In this document: positions 14,932 through 23,462 of the stretch, piece by piece
How positions within the stretch are numbered: the stretch's first letter is position 1
Layout: every line of letters begins with the position of its first letter
NCBI RefSeq assembly: GCF_014322795.1
Contig: NZ_JAASTT010000027.1
Span: 1 to 36,232 of the forward strand
DNA: 36,232 nucleotides
Source: Paenilisteria portnoyi
GTDB taxonomy: Bacteria; Bacillota; Bacilli; Lactobacillales; Listeriaceae
Direction of reading: 5' to 3'
The notes under the pieces: model-generated
Told to the model about the DNA's origin: nothing
The model's input: only the letters and a program-made list of their open reading frames with translations
The model's database searches: none
Translations under genes and position numbers: made by a program

Positions 14932-14988
14932 AACTTAAGAATTACATAACAATTAGGTAAGTTATATAAAACTTCTTTTTTGTATGAT
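14932..14988 (+). promoter_or_regulatory. Upstream region of msrAB with response-regulator-like sites
   Basis: The direct repeats TTACATAA (14942-14949) and TTATATAA (14962-14969) are exactly 20 bases apart, two helical turns, as in OmpR/PhoB-type binding sites. AACTTA (14932-14937) and TAAGTT (14958-14963) form an inverted pair. A -10 TATGAT follows (14983-14988) with no good -35, fitting an activator-dependent promoter. The OmpR-family regulator encoded downstream is the natural ligand. The leader to the msrAB start is about 80 bases. Confidence 0.4.
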
Positions 14989-15077
14989 AGGTGGGTAAGA
15001 TAATATCGTTTTCCAACGTGTAAATCAGGGAATTAGATATTATTAGCAGACTATTGTATTATTTGGAGGCGGACTAT

Positions 15078-16205
15078 ATGAAAAAATGGTTGAGAAATAC
15101 GCTTATTGTAATCGCTGCAATTGGTGTGGCAGGAGGCGTTTATGCGTATGTTTCGCATCAGGATGCAAAGTCGCACGGTAGCGATAATCTAGCATATCAA
15201 AATGTGGGTGATGATGGATCGGGGCAAGAGGTCGCAATTTTTGCGGGTGGTTGTTTCTGGTGTATGGAGCCACCGTTCGAGAAGTTGAAAGGGGTCAATG
15301 ATGTGATCTCGGGGTATACTGGTGGCACGACGCGGAATCCAACGTATGATGAGGTTTCGAGTGGAAATACTGGGCATCAGGAAGCTGTGATGATAAAATT
15401 TGATCCGAAGTTGATTTCGTATGAGCAGTTGCTGGACGTATTTTGGCATCAGATTGACCCGACGGATGCCGAGGGCCAGTTTGTCGATCGTGGAACGCAG
15501 TACGGTGCGGGGATTTTTTATGTGAACGCAGAGCAAAAGAAGGAAGCGGAAGCCTCGAAAAAAGCGTTGGCAGAAACGAATCGGTTTAGCAAGGTTGTGA
15601 CGCCGATTAAGGCATCAAGCAACTTTTATGAAGCGGAAACGTATCATCAAGATTATTATAAGAAAAATCCGAAACGGTACGAGTATTATCGGAATGGCTC
15701 GGGGCGTGATGATTTTTTGAATAAGCATTGGGGCAAGGATAAGACGGTAGATTTGCCGAGTTATCCAGCGACCTATTCGCAGGCTGATATCAAGGCGAAG
15801 TTGACGGATGAGCAGTACCGGGTGACGCAGGAAAGTCAAACGGAGACGGCTTTCCAAAATAAATATGATGCGAATAAGGCGGAAGGGATTTATGTTGATT
15901 TGGTTTCGGGTGAGCCGCTGTTTAGTTCGACGGATAAATTTGATTCGGGTACGGGTTGGCCGAGTTTTACGAAGCCGCTGGTGCCGAACAATGTGTATGA
16001 AAAAGAGGATAATTTCTTGGTGACAAAGCGGACGGAGATCAGGAGTAAGCACGCGGATTCGCATTTGGGACATGTTTTTTCGGATGGGCCGCAGCCAACG
16101 CATTTGCGGTATTGCATGAACTCGGCGGCGCTCCATTTTATTCCGAAAGCACAGATGAAAGAGAAGGGGTACGGGGATTTCTTGTATCTATTTGAGAAAA
16201 AATAA
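15078..16205 (+). CDS. msrAB: Membrane-anchored methionine sulfoxide reductase MsrAB fusion
   Basis: 375 residues from ATG 15078 (TTTGGAGGCGG before it; the in-frame start at 15054 is upstream of that site). N-terminal signal anchor ([21 protein letters not shown]), so the enzyme faces outside. MsrA domain: [11 protein letters not shown] (C59, catalytic), HQEAV, and [12 protein letters not shown]. MsrB domain: [24 protein letters not shown] and [11 protein letters not shown] (C346, catalytic). The zinc-binding CxxC pairs of some MsrBs are missing. Together it repairs both S- and R-methionine sulfoxide in surface proteins. Anchored MsrAB near a two-component system recalls the pneumococcal MsrAB2 region. 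No thioredoxin or CcdA is encoded nearby, so the reductant is open. Confidence 0.93.
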   Translation: MKKWLRNTLIVIAAIGVAGGVYAYVSHQDAKSHGSDNLAYQNVGDDGSGQEVAIFAGGCFWCMEPPFEKLKGVNDVISGYTGGTTRNPTYDEVSSGNTGHQEAVMIKFDPKLISYEQLLDVFWHQIDPTDAEGQFVDRGTQYGAGIFYVNAEQKKEAEASKKALAETNRFSKVVTPIKASSNFYEAETYHQDYYKKNPKRYEYYRNGSGRDDFLNKHWGKDKTVDLPSYPATYSQADIKAKLTDEQYRVTQESQTETAFQNKYDANKAEGIYVDLVSGEPLFSSTDKFDSGTGWPSFTKPLVPNNVYEKEDNFLVTKRTEIRSKHADSHLGHVFSDGPQPTHLRYCMNSAALHFIPKAQMKEKGYGDFLYLFEKK

Positions 16206-16223
16206 ACGTGAGGTGAGGCGCGG

Positions 16224-16913
16224 ATGAACACAATTTTACTGGTAGATGATGAGGAGACAATTGTTGATGTGTGTCGGCGTTATTTGGAGAAGGAAGGTTT
16301 TCGTGTTTTAACGGCGAAAAATGGCGAAGAGGCGCTCGTGATGTATGATGCGCAACGTGTCGATTTGATGGTCGTGGATATTATGATGCCGAAAATGGAC
16401 GGGCATGCGTTTATTATGGAGGTGCAGGAGCGCGGAAAGGATACGCCGTTTTTGTATTTGAGTGCTTTAACGCAGGAGAAGGAGCGGTTGTATGGCTTGA
16501 CGCTTGGTGCGGATGATTACATGTCCAAACCGTTTAGTCCGCGCGAGTTGGTGCTTCGGGTGAAGAATATTTTGCGGCGGTCGCGGCAGTTTGTAGAACC
16601 GGAGACGCTGACACATGGACCACTTTTTCTGGATAAAGCGAAACGATTGGCGTCGGTTTCTGGGCAGGAATTGGAGCTGACGATTAAGGAATTCGATTTG
16701 TTGTGGCTCTTGGCGAGTGAGAATAAACGCGTTTTCTCGAAATCGGAATTGTTAGAGCGCGTTTGGGGCTACGAGTATGATGGGGATGCGAATACAATTA
16801 ATGTGCACATCCATCATTTACGGGAGAAATTGCAGGTGAACGGCGAGGTACCAGTGTTTATTAAGACGGTCTGGGGTCTTGGCTACAAGTTCGAGTTGGT
16901 GATGGAATCATGA
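16224..16913 (+). CDS. OmpR-family response regulator
   Basis: 229 residues. Receiver domain 1-120 with acidic pocket DDEE (7-10), phosphoacceptor D52 in VVDIMMPKMDG, and switch lysine in YMSKPFSPREL. C-terminal winged helix with LTIKEFDLLWLLASENKRVFSKSELLERVWG and TINVHIHHLREKL, typical of OmpR/PhoB. It starts 18 bases after msrAB and overlaps the kinase start by 4 bases. Probably controls the cluster from the msrAB promoter. Confidence 0.95.
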   Translation: MNTILLVDDEETIVDVCRRYLEKEGFRVLTAKNGEEALVMYDAQRVDLMVVDIMMPKMDGHAFIMEVQERGKDTPFLYLSALTQEKERLYGLTLGADDYMSKPFSPRELVLRVKNILRRSRQFVEPETLTHGPLFLDKAKRLASVSGQELELTIKEFDLLWLLASENKRVFSKSELLERVWGYEYDGDANTINVHIHHLREKLQVNGEVPVFIKTVWGLGYKFELVMES

Positions 16914-17959
16914 AATTACGGACGCTTATTTTACTTTCTTATGGGATTGGCGTGATTATCGTGACGGTTGTGCTAGGTTTTAGCGCGTATCGGATGATTT
17001 TTAACACACAATTGGTGATTTTTGCGATTTTAATTACGCTCGGTGCGAGTACACTTGCTTTTGTGATTAACTATTTGTTGATGCGGCCGGCGTTTCAGTC
17101 GATTGATAAATTGGGAAAGGAAAGTCGCAAAATTGCGCAAGGTGAGTTTTCTGGGAAGGTCGATGTGACGGGGCCGCTCGAAACACGGATGCTGGCGGAG
17201 GATTTTAATGAGATGTCGGCGCGGTTAGACGAGATGTTTCGGCAGATTAAGGACGGGGAAATGGCGAGAAATGAGTTAATTGCGAATTTGTCGCATGATA
17301 TTAAGACGCCTATTGCATCGATTCGGTCGTTTTCGGAGGCACTTTTAGATGGGATGATTGCGACGGATGCGGAGCGGCAGCAGTATTTGCGGACGATTCA
17401 GCGGGAAACGATGCGATTGACGGATTTGGTCGATGAGTTAATGGATGTCGCGGCGATTGATAAGAAAGAGCCAGTTTTGGAGCGGACGCGAATTTGGTTG
17501 GATCAGTTGCTGGTTGATGTTTTGGAGGCTTTTGATGTACAGTTGAAGCGAGAGCATCGGGATGTGCACGTGGCCATTGCGCCGGATTGTCAGTTTGTTT
17601 ATGCGGATCAGAAATTTGTGACGCGGATTTTGTATAATTTGCTGGAGAATGCGTTGAAGTTTTCGGATGTGGGAACGGAGATTGAGATTGATGTGAAGCG
17701 GACGGAAGACGCTATTTTGTTTCGGATTCGGGATCACGGACAGGGAATTTCAGTGGCGGAGCAGGAGCGGATTTTTGAGCGGTTGTATCGTGTGGAGAAG
17801 TCGCGGAATTTGGCGCATGGTGGCTCGGGACTTGGGCTTCATATTGCGAAAAATTTAGCAGAGTTACATGGTGGTTCGCTGTGTGTGGAGAGTGAGCTGA
17901 ATGTTGGTAGTACGTTTATTTTGGCGATACCGATTTGGAAAGAAGGGGAACTGGGATGA
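16910..17959 (+). CDS. Sensor histidine kinase, short extracellular loop
   Basis: 349 residues. Two membrane helices (about 5-25 and 36-58) are separated by only about ten residues. Then a HAMP-like region, HisKA with NLSHDIKTPIASIRSF (H129), N box NLLENALKFSD, G1 IRDHGQGI, and G2 GGSGLGLHIAKNLAELHGG. The lack of an outer sensor domain puts it among intramembrane-sensing kinases, which commonly take their cue from a membrane partner such as an ABC transporter. Its stop overlaps the next start (ATGA), linking it to the ABC genes. Confidence 0.92.
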   Translation: MKLRTLILLSYGIGVIIVTVVLGFSAYRMIFNTQLVIFAILITLGASTLAFVINYLLMRPAFQSIDKLGKESRKIAQGEFSGKVDVTGPLETRMLAEDFNEMSARLDEMFRQIKDGEMARNELIANLSHDIKTPIASIRSFSEALLDGMIATDAERQQYLRTIQRETMRLTDLVDELMDVAAIDKKEPVLERTRIWLDQLLVDVLEAFDVQLKREHRDVHVAIAPDCQFVYADQKFVTRILYNLLENALKFSDVGTEIEIDVKRTEDAILFRIRDHGQGISVAEQERIFERLYRVEKSRNLAHGGSGLGLHIAKNLAELHGGSLCVESELNVGSTFILAIPIWKEGELG

Positions 17960-19146
17960 AGCGATTTGGCTTAATGGCAATGCTTGGATTATTGTTAGTT
18001 TTGGCGGCGTGCGGGAATAATAGTTCGTCGGACAGCGTGAAGGGCCAGGATTTTGCGCAGTTGGAAAAGGACGCGAAAGGTCAGACGGTGAATTTCTACA
18101 TGTGGGGCGGGGATAAGAATATTAACGCCTACATCGATGATTTTGTAGCGCCGAAACTGAAAAAAGAGCAGGATATTACGCTGAAACGGGTGCCAATGGA
18201 TACGGAGAAATTTATTCAGAAACTGAGCAGTGAGAAACAGGCTGGGAAGAAAAATGGTAGCGTGGATGTGGTTTGGATTAATGGTCAGAATTTCAAAACG
18301 GCGAAGGATGGCGGTCTTCTTTACGGCGAAATTACCGATCAGATTCCAAATGTGGCGAAGTTTGTCGATCCACTTTTGACGGAAAAGGATGCGGGAAATG
18401 CGATCGATAAAATGGAAGCACCTTGGGGAAAAACGTCTTTTGTGTTCCAATATAATGCAGACAAAGTTTCGAAACCACCGCTTAATTTGGCGGAATTGAC
18501 GGCTTGGGTGAAGGCAAATCCTGGACGGTTTACGTATCCGGATGTGGCAGATTTCACGGGAGATGCGTTTGTGAGACAGGTGATTTACGCGCAAAATCCT
18601 GGGAAAGAATTCACTGAGGCGCCGACAAAAGCGGATCGTGAGAAGGCGTATGCGTATTTAGAATCGATTGGACCGTATTTGTGGCGTGATGGGAAAACAT
18701 ATCCGAAAACATTGCAGGAGCTAGATCAATTGTACGCGCAAGGTCAGATTGATTTCACGATGGGCTTTAATGAGCGTCGTGCGTTGCCGTTTATAGAAGA
18801 TGGCACGTTTCCAGCTGCGACGCGTACTTTTTCACTCGATAATGGTGCTTTGACGAACGCGCATTATCTTTCGGTAGCTTTTAATACGCAACAACCAGCG
18901 GCATCGCTTGTCGTGATTAATTATTTATTGTCGGAAGAAGCGCAAGCCGAGAAGTTGAAAACGTCGGTGTGGGGCGATGGAACGACGCTTCTTACGAGTA
19001 AAATGACAAAGGAATGGCAGGCGAAATTTGACGCGGCTGGTGAGACGGGGAATCAGTTTTATAATGACTGGCAGGCGTTGAATGAGTTCCCGGATACGAC
19101 CGCAGAAGCGATTCAGAAAGAATGGAGTAATTATGTCTATCCGTAA
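17956..19146 (+). CDS. ABC transporter substrate-binding lipoprotein (YnjB-like)
   Basis: 396 residues from ATG 17956, which overlaps the kinase stop. Lipobox LVLAACGN (Cys19). Mature protein reads as a type II periplasmic-binding fold: VNFYMWGGDKNINAYIDDFVAPKLKK, DVVWINGQNFKTAKDGGLLYG, then PWGKTSFVFQYNADKV. The order SBP, permease, permease, ATPase, CDP-alcohol transferase parallels E. coli ynjB-ynjC-ynjD-ynjF. The substrate of the Ynj system is not known; thiamine- or putrescine-like assignments would be guesses. It overlaps the first permease by 14 bases. Confidence 0.85.
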   Translation: MKRFGLMAMLGLLLVLAACGNNSSSDSVKGQDFAQLEKDAKGQTVNFYMWGGDKNINAYIDDFVAPKLKKEQDITLKRVPMDTEKFIQKLSSEKQAGKKNGSVDVVWINGQNFKTAKDGGLLYGEITDQIPNVAKFVDPLLTEKDAGNAIDKMEAPWGKTSFVFQYNADKVSKPPLNLAELTAWVKANPGRFTYPDVADFTGDAFVRQVIYAQNPGKEFTEAPTKADREKAYAYLESIGPYLWRDGKTYPKTLQELDQLYAQGQIDFTMGFNERRALPFIEDGTFPAATRTFSLDNGALTNAHYLSVAFNTQQPAASLVVINYLLSEEAQAEKLKTSVWGDGTTLLTSKMTKEWQAKFDAAGETGNQFYNDWQALNEFPDTTAEAIQKEWSNYVYP

Positions 19147-19936
19147 AGGCGTGGCGTGCCTGATTCCGGTGTTGCTTGGCGCGGTTAGTTTGATGTCAAT
19201 TGTGTTGCTCGTTTGGAAAATGCAATTTTTAGGGACAAGTTGGGATGGAATTGTGGAAGTAAGTCGTCAAAAACGGATTTTCACAAGTGTTTTGTATTCT
19301 TTGGGTGTGAGTGTGATTGCAACAGTTTTATCGATTGGACTGGGTATCTTAATTGTTCGACAAGTATTGCTCAAACCTAAAGTGATGCGATCCGTGGCGC
19401 GGTTAAACACGAGTTTCTATTATCCACATTTTGTTGTAGCGCTCTATGTTTATCTCGTTTTTGCGTTTATTTATCCATATATCGGCGAATATTACAAAAT
19501 TTACGGGACTCTGGAGATTTTGATCGCGTATTTGTTGAAAGAAGTACCATTTGTTGTTTTTTATCTGATGACGACGTATCGAAAAATCGATTTTGCAGAG
19601 GTGGAATTGGTACGATTGTCTGGCGGCGGGACGTGGCGCGTTTTTGCGACTGTTGAATTTCCAAAAATAGCGCCACAAATGGCGGAACTCATGATTATTT
19701 TATTGGCTTTTATTTGGACGGCGTATGAAATTCCGAGCTTGGTGGGAAACAGTTTTCCGGCGTTTCTAGGTGTGGTATTCTATCAGGGATATTATGCGAC
19801 GGATGTGAGTGTGCAAGTGGCGACGATGTTTTGGATGGTTGTGGTTTCTGTGTTCTTACTATTGTTGGCGTTTGTTCTATTCGCTTCGGTGCAACGATAT
19901 CGGAGCTTTTTGCGTAAAGGAAGTGGGCAATTATGA
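19133..19936 (+). CDS. ABC transporter permease, first half of a YnjC-like pair
   Basis: 267 residues from ATG 19133 (GGAG just before; the frame is open upstream inside the SBP gene). About six membrane helices. The cytosolic EAA-type loop is VELVRLSGGGTWRVFATVEFPKIAPQM, where the ATPase docks. In E. coli YnjC both halves are one polypeptide; here they are two genes that overlap by 4 bases (ATGA). Confidence 0.85.
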   Translation: MSIRKGVACLIPVLLGAVSLMSIVLLVWKMQFLGTSWDGIVEVSRQKRIFTSVLYSLGVSVIATVLSIGLGILIVRQVLLKPKVMRSVARLNTSFYYPHFVVALYVYLVFAFIYPYIGEYYKIYGTLEILIAYLLKEVPFVVFYLMTTYRKIDFAEVELVRLSGGGTWRVFATVEFPKIAPQMAELMIILLAFIWTAYEIPSLVGNSFPAFLGVVFYQGYYATDVSVQVATMFWMVVVSVFLLLLAFVLFASVQRYRSFLRKGSGQL

Positions 19937-20658
19937 GGCTGTTTATTTATGGACAATATGTGATTATGATTGCTATTTTTGGTATCGTTGCTTGGCGTGG
20001 CGGAGAAATTGGTATTTTTGAGGATTCAAATTTCAGGTCGGCGATTGGAACAACGATTGTAGTCGCGGTTTTTGTTGTAATGATTAACTTGCTGGTGGCA
20101 AATTACGTGGGGTATTATTTAGCGCGGGCGACGGGGCGGAAATTGGCGTTTTTGGATGTCTGTTTGCAGCTACCCCTGATTGTGCCACTCATTGTTATTG
20201 CGGCAGGGCTGGACATTTGGTTTATTCGTTTGGATTTGACGGAAACAGTGCTAGGGGTTGTCTTGATTCAACTTTTGCCGACGTTACCTTATTCGATTAG
20301 GATTGCGCGGAATGCCTATTTGGCGCTTGATCAGGATATTAATCAGTATGTTTATTTGATGGGTGGAACGCGGTGGCGCCTGGCATTGGATGTCTATTTA
20401 CCGCTTATGCGCCCAATGAATGAGACGATTTTATTGTTTTCGGTTGTGATTTCGATTGGACAGTATGCGATTACATCGATGATTGGTGGCGGGATTATTC
20501 AGACGGTGGCACTCATTTTATTTCCATACTTCACATCTTCGCAATTGCAAATCGTTGCAGCAGCGGCTTTATTCACGATTTTCATGGCGTTTGTGATGTT
20601 ATTCATATTTAGATGGTGCTACAAAGGAATTGTGAAATTGGTAGGGGTGATGGGTTAA
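19933..20658 (+). CDS. ABC transporter permease, second half of a YnjC-like pair
   Basis: 241 residues, six membrane helices. EAA-type loop: YVYLMGGTRWRLALDVYLPLMRPM. The N-terminal helix MRLFIYGQYVIMIAIFGIVAW is uncleaved. Its stop shares one base with the ATPase start (TAATG). Forms the heteromeric channel with the preceding permease. Confidence 0.87.
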   Translation: MRLFIYGQYVIMIAIFGIVAWRGGEIGIFEDSNFRSAIGTTIVVAVFVVMINLLVANYVGYYLARATGRKLAFLDVCLQLPLIVPLIVIAAGLDIWFIRLDLTETVLGVVLIQLLPTLPYSIRIARNAYLALDQDINQYVYLMGGTRWRLALDVYLPLMRPMNETILLFSVVISIGQYAITSMIGGGIIQTVALILFPYFTSSQLQIVAAAALFTIFMAFVMLFIFRWCYKGIVKLVGVMG

Positions 20659-21518
20659 TGGAGATAATCAGGGCTGAAAATATAACGAAACGCTTTGAAA
20701 ACGAGACAATTTTGCATGGGGTTAGCTTGGCGCTTAGGCAAGGTGAGAAGGTGACGATTTTAGGTGGATCAGGGAGTGGGAAAACGACTTTTTTGAAAGT
20801 GTTAGCGGGCTTATTGTCGTTTGATAGTGGTAGTTATCAGAAATCAGGGGTTAAAATCGCGTATATTTCTCAAAAACCTGTGCTATTTTCGCATATGACG
20901 GTTTTGGAGAATCTTATTTTTCCATTGAAATGCCAAAAGGTAAAACGGAAAGAACGTGAGGCAATCGGACGGGTTTTCTTGGAGAAAAGTGAGCTGGCGA
21001 AATGGGCTGATGCGTATCCTTTTGAGCTTTCAGGTGGGCAACAGCAACGGGTTTCGGTGGCACGGGCGCTGATTGGGAATCCAGATTTACTATTGATGGA
21101 TGAACCGTTTAGTAGTTTGGATGTGCGACTCGGACGGGATATGCGACAGTGGGTTTTTACGCAAATTGAGGAGCGCAAAATGGCGGCAGTATTCGTGACG
21201 CATCATTATGAAGAGGCTAAAGTTTTCAGTGAACGCGTTTTGCTAATGGAGGATGGTGTACTGAAAGAGGCGACGGATGCTGAAATCGATGTATTTTTCG
21301 GAGATGGTCTGTTGTATAAGGATGTTTATTATCCGATTGGTGCTTGGCGGATGGCGGATTCTGGTGTTCCGGTGCAGGTCGAGCGCCAGGTTATGCTTTA
21401 TGGGCAAGCCTATTGGTCGGTGATTTTAGAAGATGGGGCGCAAAAGTTTATTATCGTGGATGAAAATAGAGCGGAAACAGCTTATATTGCACCAGTAAGG
21501 AGTGAAAAAGATGCTTGA
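20658..21518 (+). CDS. ABC transporter ATP-binding protein (YnjD-like)
   Basis: 286 residues from ATG 20658. Walker A GGSGSGKTT (36-44), Q loop YISQKPVLF, signature LSGGQQQRVSVARAL, Walker B LLLMDEPFSSLD, switch histidine VTHHYEEA. A C-terminal extension of about 80 residues after the core includes VQVERQVMLYGQAYWSVILEDG, a small strand-rich domain that may bind a regulator or substrate. The last bases overlap the next gene by 8. Confidence 0.92.
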   Translation: MEIIRAENITKRFENETILHGVSLALRQGEKVTILGGSGSGKTTFLKVLAGLLSFDSGSYQKSGVKIAYISQKPVLFSHMTVLENLIFPLKCQKVKRKEREAIGRVFLEKSELAKWADAYPFELSGGQQQRVSVARALIGNPDLLLMDEPFSSLDVRLGRDMRQWVFTQIEERKMAAVFVTHHYEEAKVFSERVLLMEDGVLKEATDAEIDVFFGDGLLYKDVYYPIGAWRMADSGVPVQVERQVMLYGQAYWSVILEDGAQKFIIVDENRAETAYIAPVRSEKDA

Positions 21519-22104
21519 TACGAAAGCGAGACCATATGTGCGACCGATATTGGATAAAACGGCAGATTTCTTTTTGAAAATCGGATTTTCAGCAAACCAA
21601 GTGACGGTTTTGGCATTTGTGATTGGGATTGTTGCCGCGATTTTGGTCGGATTTGGCTGGATGTGGACGGGTGTTTTAGTCCTTTGGTTTTCTGGATTTT
21701 TGGATGCGGTTGATGGGACGATGGCGCGGAAAACGAAGCAAAGCGGTTTTGGAACGGTGATGGACGTGACGTTTGATCGAGTAGTCGAAGCAGGTATTAT
21801 TGTTGCATTGGCCGCAAGATTTCCGGAACAGCAGTTTATCCTGTTACTTTTGATGGCCTCGATTTTATTTGGAATTACGGCCTTTTTGACAATCGGAAAT
21901 GTGGTGCAGAATAAAGGCGTGAAGTCATTTCATTATGCAACGGGACTCGCGGAACGAACGGAAGGATTTATTTTACTTAGTTTGATGGTATTAACAGCGC
22001 CGACATTCCTATTTTGGACGACGTTATTGTTTTTTGTCATCGAAATAATCTCGACAATACAGCGTTTAATCGAAGCGCACAGACAGCTCGATAAGGAGGA
22101 GTGA
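21511..22104 (+). CDS. CDP-alcohol phosphatidyltransferase (YnjF-like)
   Basis: 197 residues from ATG 21511 (AAGGAG at 21497-21502). Several membrane helices. The catalytic motif is D65-x2-D68-G-x2-A-R-x7-G-x3-D85-x3-D89 (DAVDGTMARKTKQSGFG, then MDVTFD); the gap after AR is one shorter than the canonical x8. These enzymes swap CMP of a CDP-lipid for an alcohol. The acceptor is unknown. Its link to the ABC transporter is conserved with E. coli ynjF, so the transported solute may be the head group or a related alcohol. Confidence 0.85.
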   Translation: MLDTKARPYVRPILDKTADFFLKIGFSANQVTVLAFVIGIVAAILVGFGWMWTGVLVLWFSGFLDAVDGTMARKTKQSGFGTVMDVTFDRVVEAGIIVALAARFPEQQFILLLLMASILFGITAFLTIGNVVQNKGVKSFHYATGLAERTEGFILLSLMVLTAPTFLFWTTLLFFVIEIISTIQRLIEAHRQLDKEE

Positions 22105-22109
22105 GGACG

Positions 22110-23462
22110 ATGAAAAAGCATCATCAGGTGATTGTGATTGGTGGCGGCGCGGCGGGGCTCTATGCTACGGCTGGCTTGGCGCGACTTGACGTTGATGTCG
22201 CGGTGGTTAATACAGACGCAAATATGGGCGGAGATTGTCTTCATTTTGGCTGTGTTCCTTCGAAAACGCTGCTACATATGGCGCAGGAGACGACGAACTG
22301 GACGGAAATTCAGGCGAAAATAAGGGACGTGATTGCGGAGATTCAAGTACACGACAGTGTTCCGCGTTTTGAGGATATTGGCGCGACGGTTTACATTGGA
22401 AAAGCGCGGTTTCTGGACGCACATCAGATAGAAGTCGGAGATCAACAACTCAGCGCGAAAAAATTTGTCATCGCAACCGGTTCGCGTCCAAAGGTTCCAG
22501 ACGTGGCAGGTCTGGATGCATCGATGTATGAAACAAATGAGACGCTATTCCAGATGGCAAAACTTCCACGCGAAATGGCAATCATTGGTGCAGGCCCAGT
22601 CGGTCTCGAACTTGGACAGGCACTGCAAAATCTGGGCGTTGAAATAACGATTTTTGATCATAATACTGAATTTTTAAAACATTTCAGCCGTGATATTGCG
22701 GATATCGCTTTGCAAAAACTCGATCTGGCTATCCACCTAGATAGTACGCTAAACGAAGTCACACGCCTGAATAAAGATGAAATCAGGCTTAAAATCACAG
22801 AATCAGGGGTAGAAAAAACGCTAGCCGTTGAAAAAATACTTTTTGCGGCTGGACAAATCGCGAATATTGACAGATTACAACTAGAACGAGCTGGTGTCAC
22901 CTACGACGCGAAAATCAGCACCAATCATTATCTTCAAACAACAGCACCACATATTTATGCTATCGGAGACGTCATCAAAAGCCCCAGCCTCACACATGCA
23001 GGAGGTGTCGAGGCCAGAACCGCTCTCACGAATATCGCATTTGGCAATTTCAGCAAAATAAATTATGACACACTCGCATCGGTCATCTACACAAAACCTG
23101 AAATTTATCAGTTGAGCGCGACGCAACAAGCCACTCGAATCCTATCCGCATCAGGCGCCAGCATCGATCGTTTCAAAACCGACAATGAACCAGAAGCACT
23201 CGTCAAAATCGGCATCGACAACAAAGCAAAAATCGTTCACGCGGAGGCAATTGGTACAGATATTTCAACAGTCATGCAACAAATCGCGCTACTAAAATCT
23301 AAAAACGCAAAACTCACAGACCTATCCAAACCAATCTACCCATACCCAACAAAATCAGAAATCCTAAAAAACCTATCTGATCAACTACTCACTGAAAAGC
23401 TCGAAAAACCAATATTACAACGACTGATCCGCAAAATCATAAAATGGAGGGGGTTATCATGA
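22110..23462 (+). CDS. Pyridine nucleotide-disulfide oxidoreductase (flavoprotein)
   Basis: 450 residues from ATG 22110 (AAGGAGG at 22093-22099). FAD site IGGGAAGLYATAGL; redox pair GGDCLHFGCVPSK (C43, C48); NAD(P)H site IIGAGPVGLELGQ; second FAD motif YAIGDV. The C-terminal interface domain has IYPYPTKSEI where lipoamide dehydrogenase, glutathione reductase and MerA carry H-x-P-T-x-x-E, so the usual catalytic histidine is not in place. It is therefore not a normal lipoamide dehydrogenase; it resembles the uncharacterised YkgC/RclA-MerA branch. The last third is strikingly G-poor and rich in A/C codons compared with its first third. It might supply electrons for thiol repair with MsrAB, but it is cytosolic. 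Confidence 0.88.
   Translation: MKKHHQVIVIGGGAAGLYATAGLARLDVDVAVVNTDANMGGDCLHFGCVPSKTLLHMAQETTNWTEIQAKIRDVIAEIQVHDSVPRFEDIGATVYIGKARFLDAHQIEVGDQQLSAKKFVIATGSRPKVPDVAGLDASMYETNETLFQMAKLPREMAIIGAGPVGLELGQALQNLGVEITIFDHNTEFLKHFSRDIADIALQKLDLAIHLDSTLNEVTRLNKDEIRLKITESGVEKTLAVEKILFAAGQIANIDRLQLERAGVTYDAKISTNHYLQTTAPHIYAIGDVIKSPSLTHAGGVEARTALTNIAFGNFSKINYDTLASVIYTKPEIYQLSATQQATRILSASGASIDRFKTDNEPEALVKIGIDNKAKIVHAEAIGTDISTVMQQIALLKSKNAKLTDLSKPIYPYPTKSEILKNLSDQLLTEKLEKPILQRLIRKIIKWRGLS

Noticed and set aside
15078-23462. Mercury or other metal-resistance operon (MerA-like flavoprotein)
   Set aside because: No MerR, MerT or MerP and no N-terminal metal-binding domain; the neighbours are transport, lipid and methionine-repair genes.
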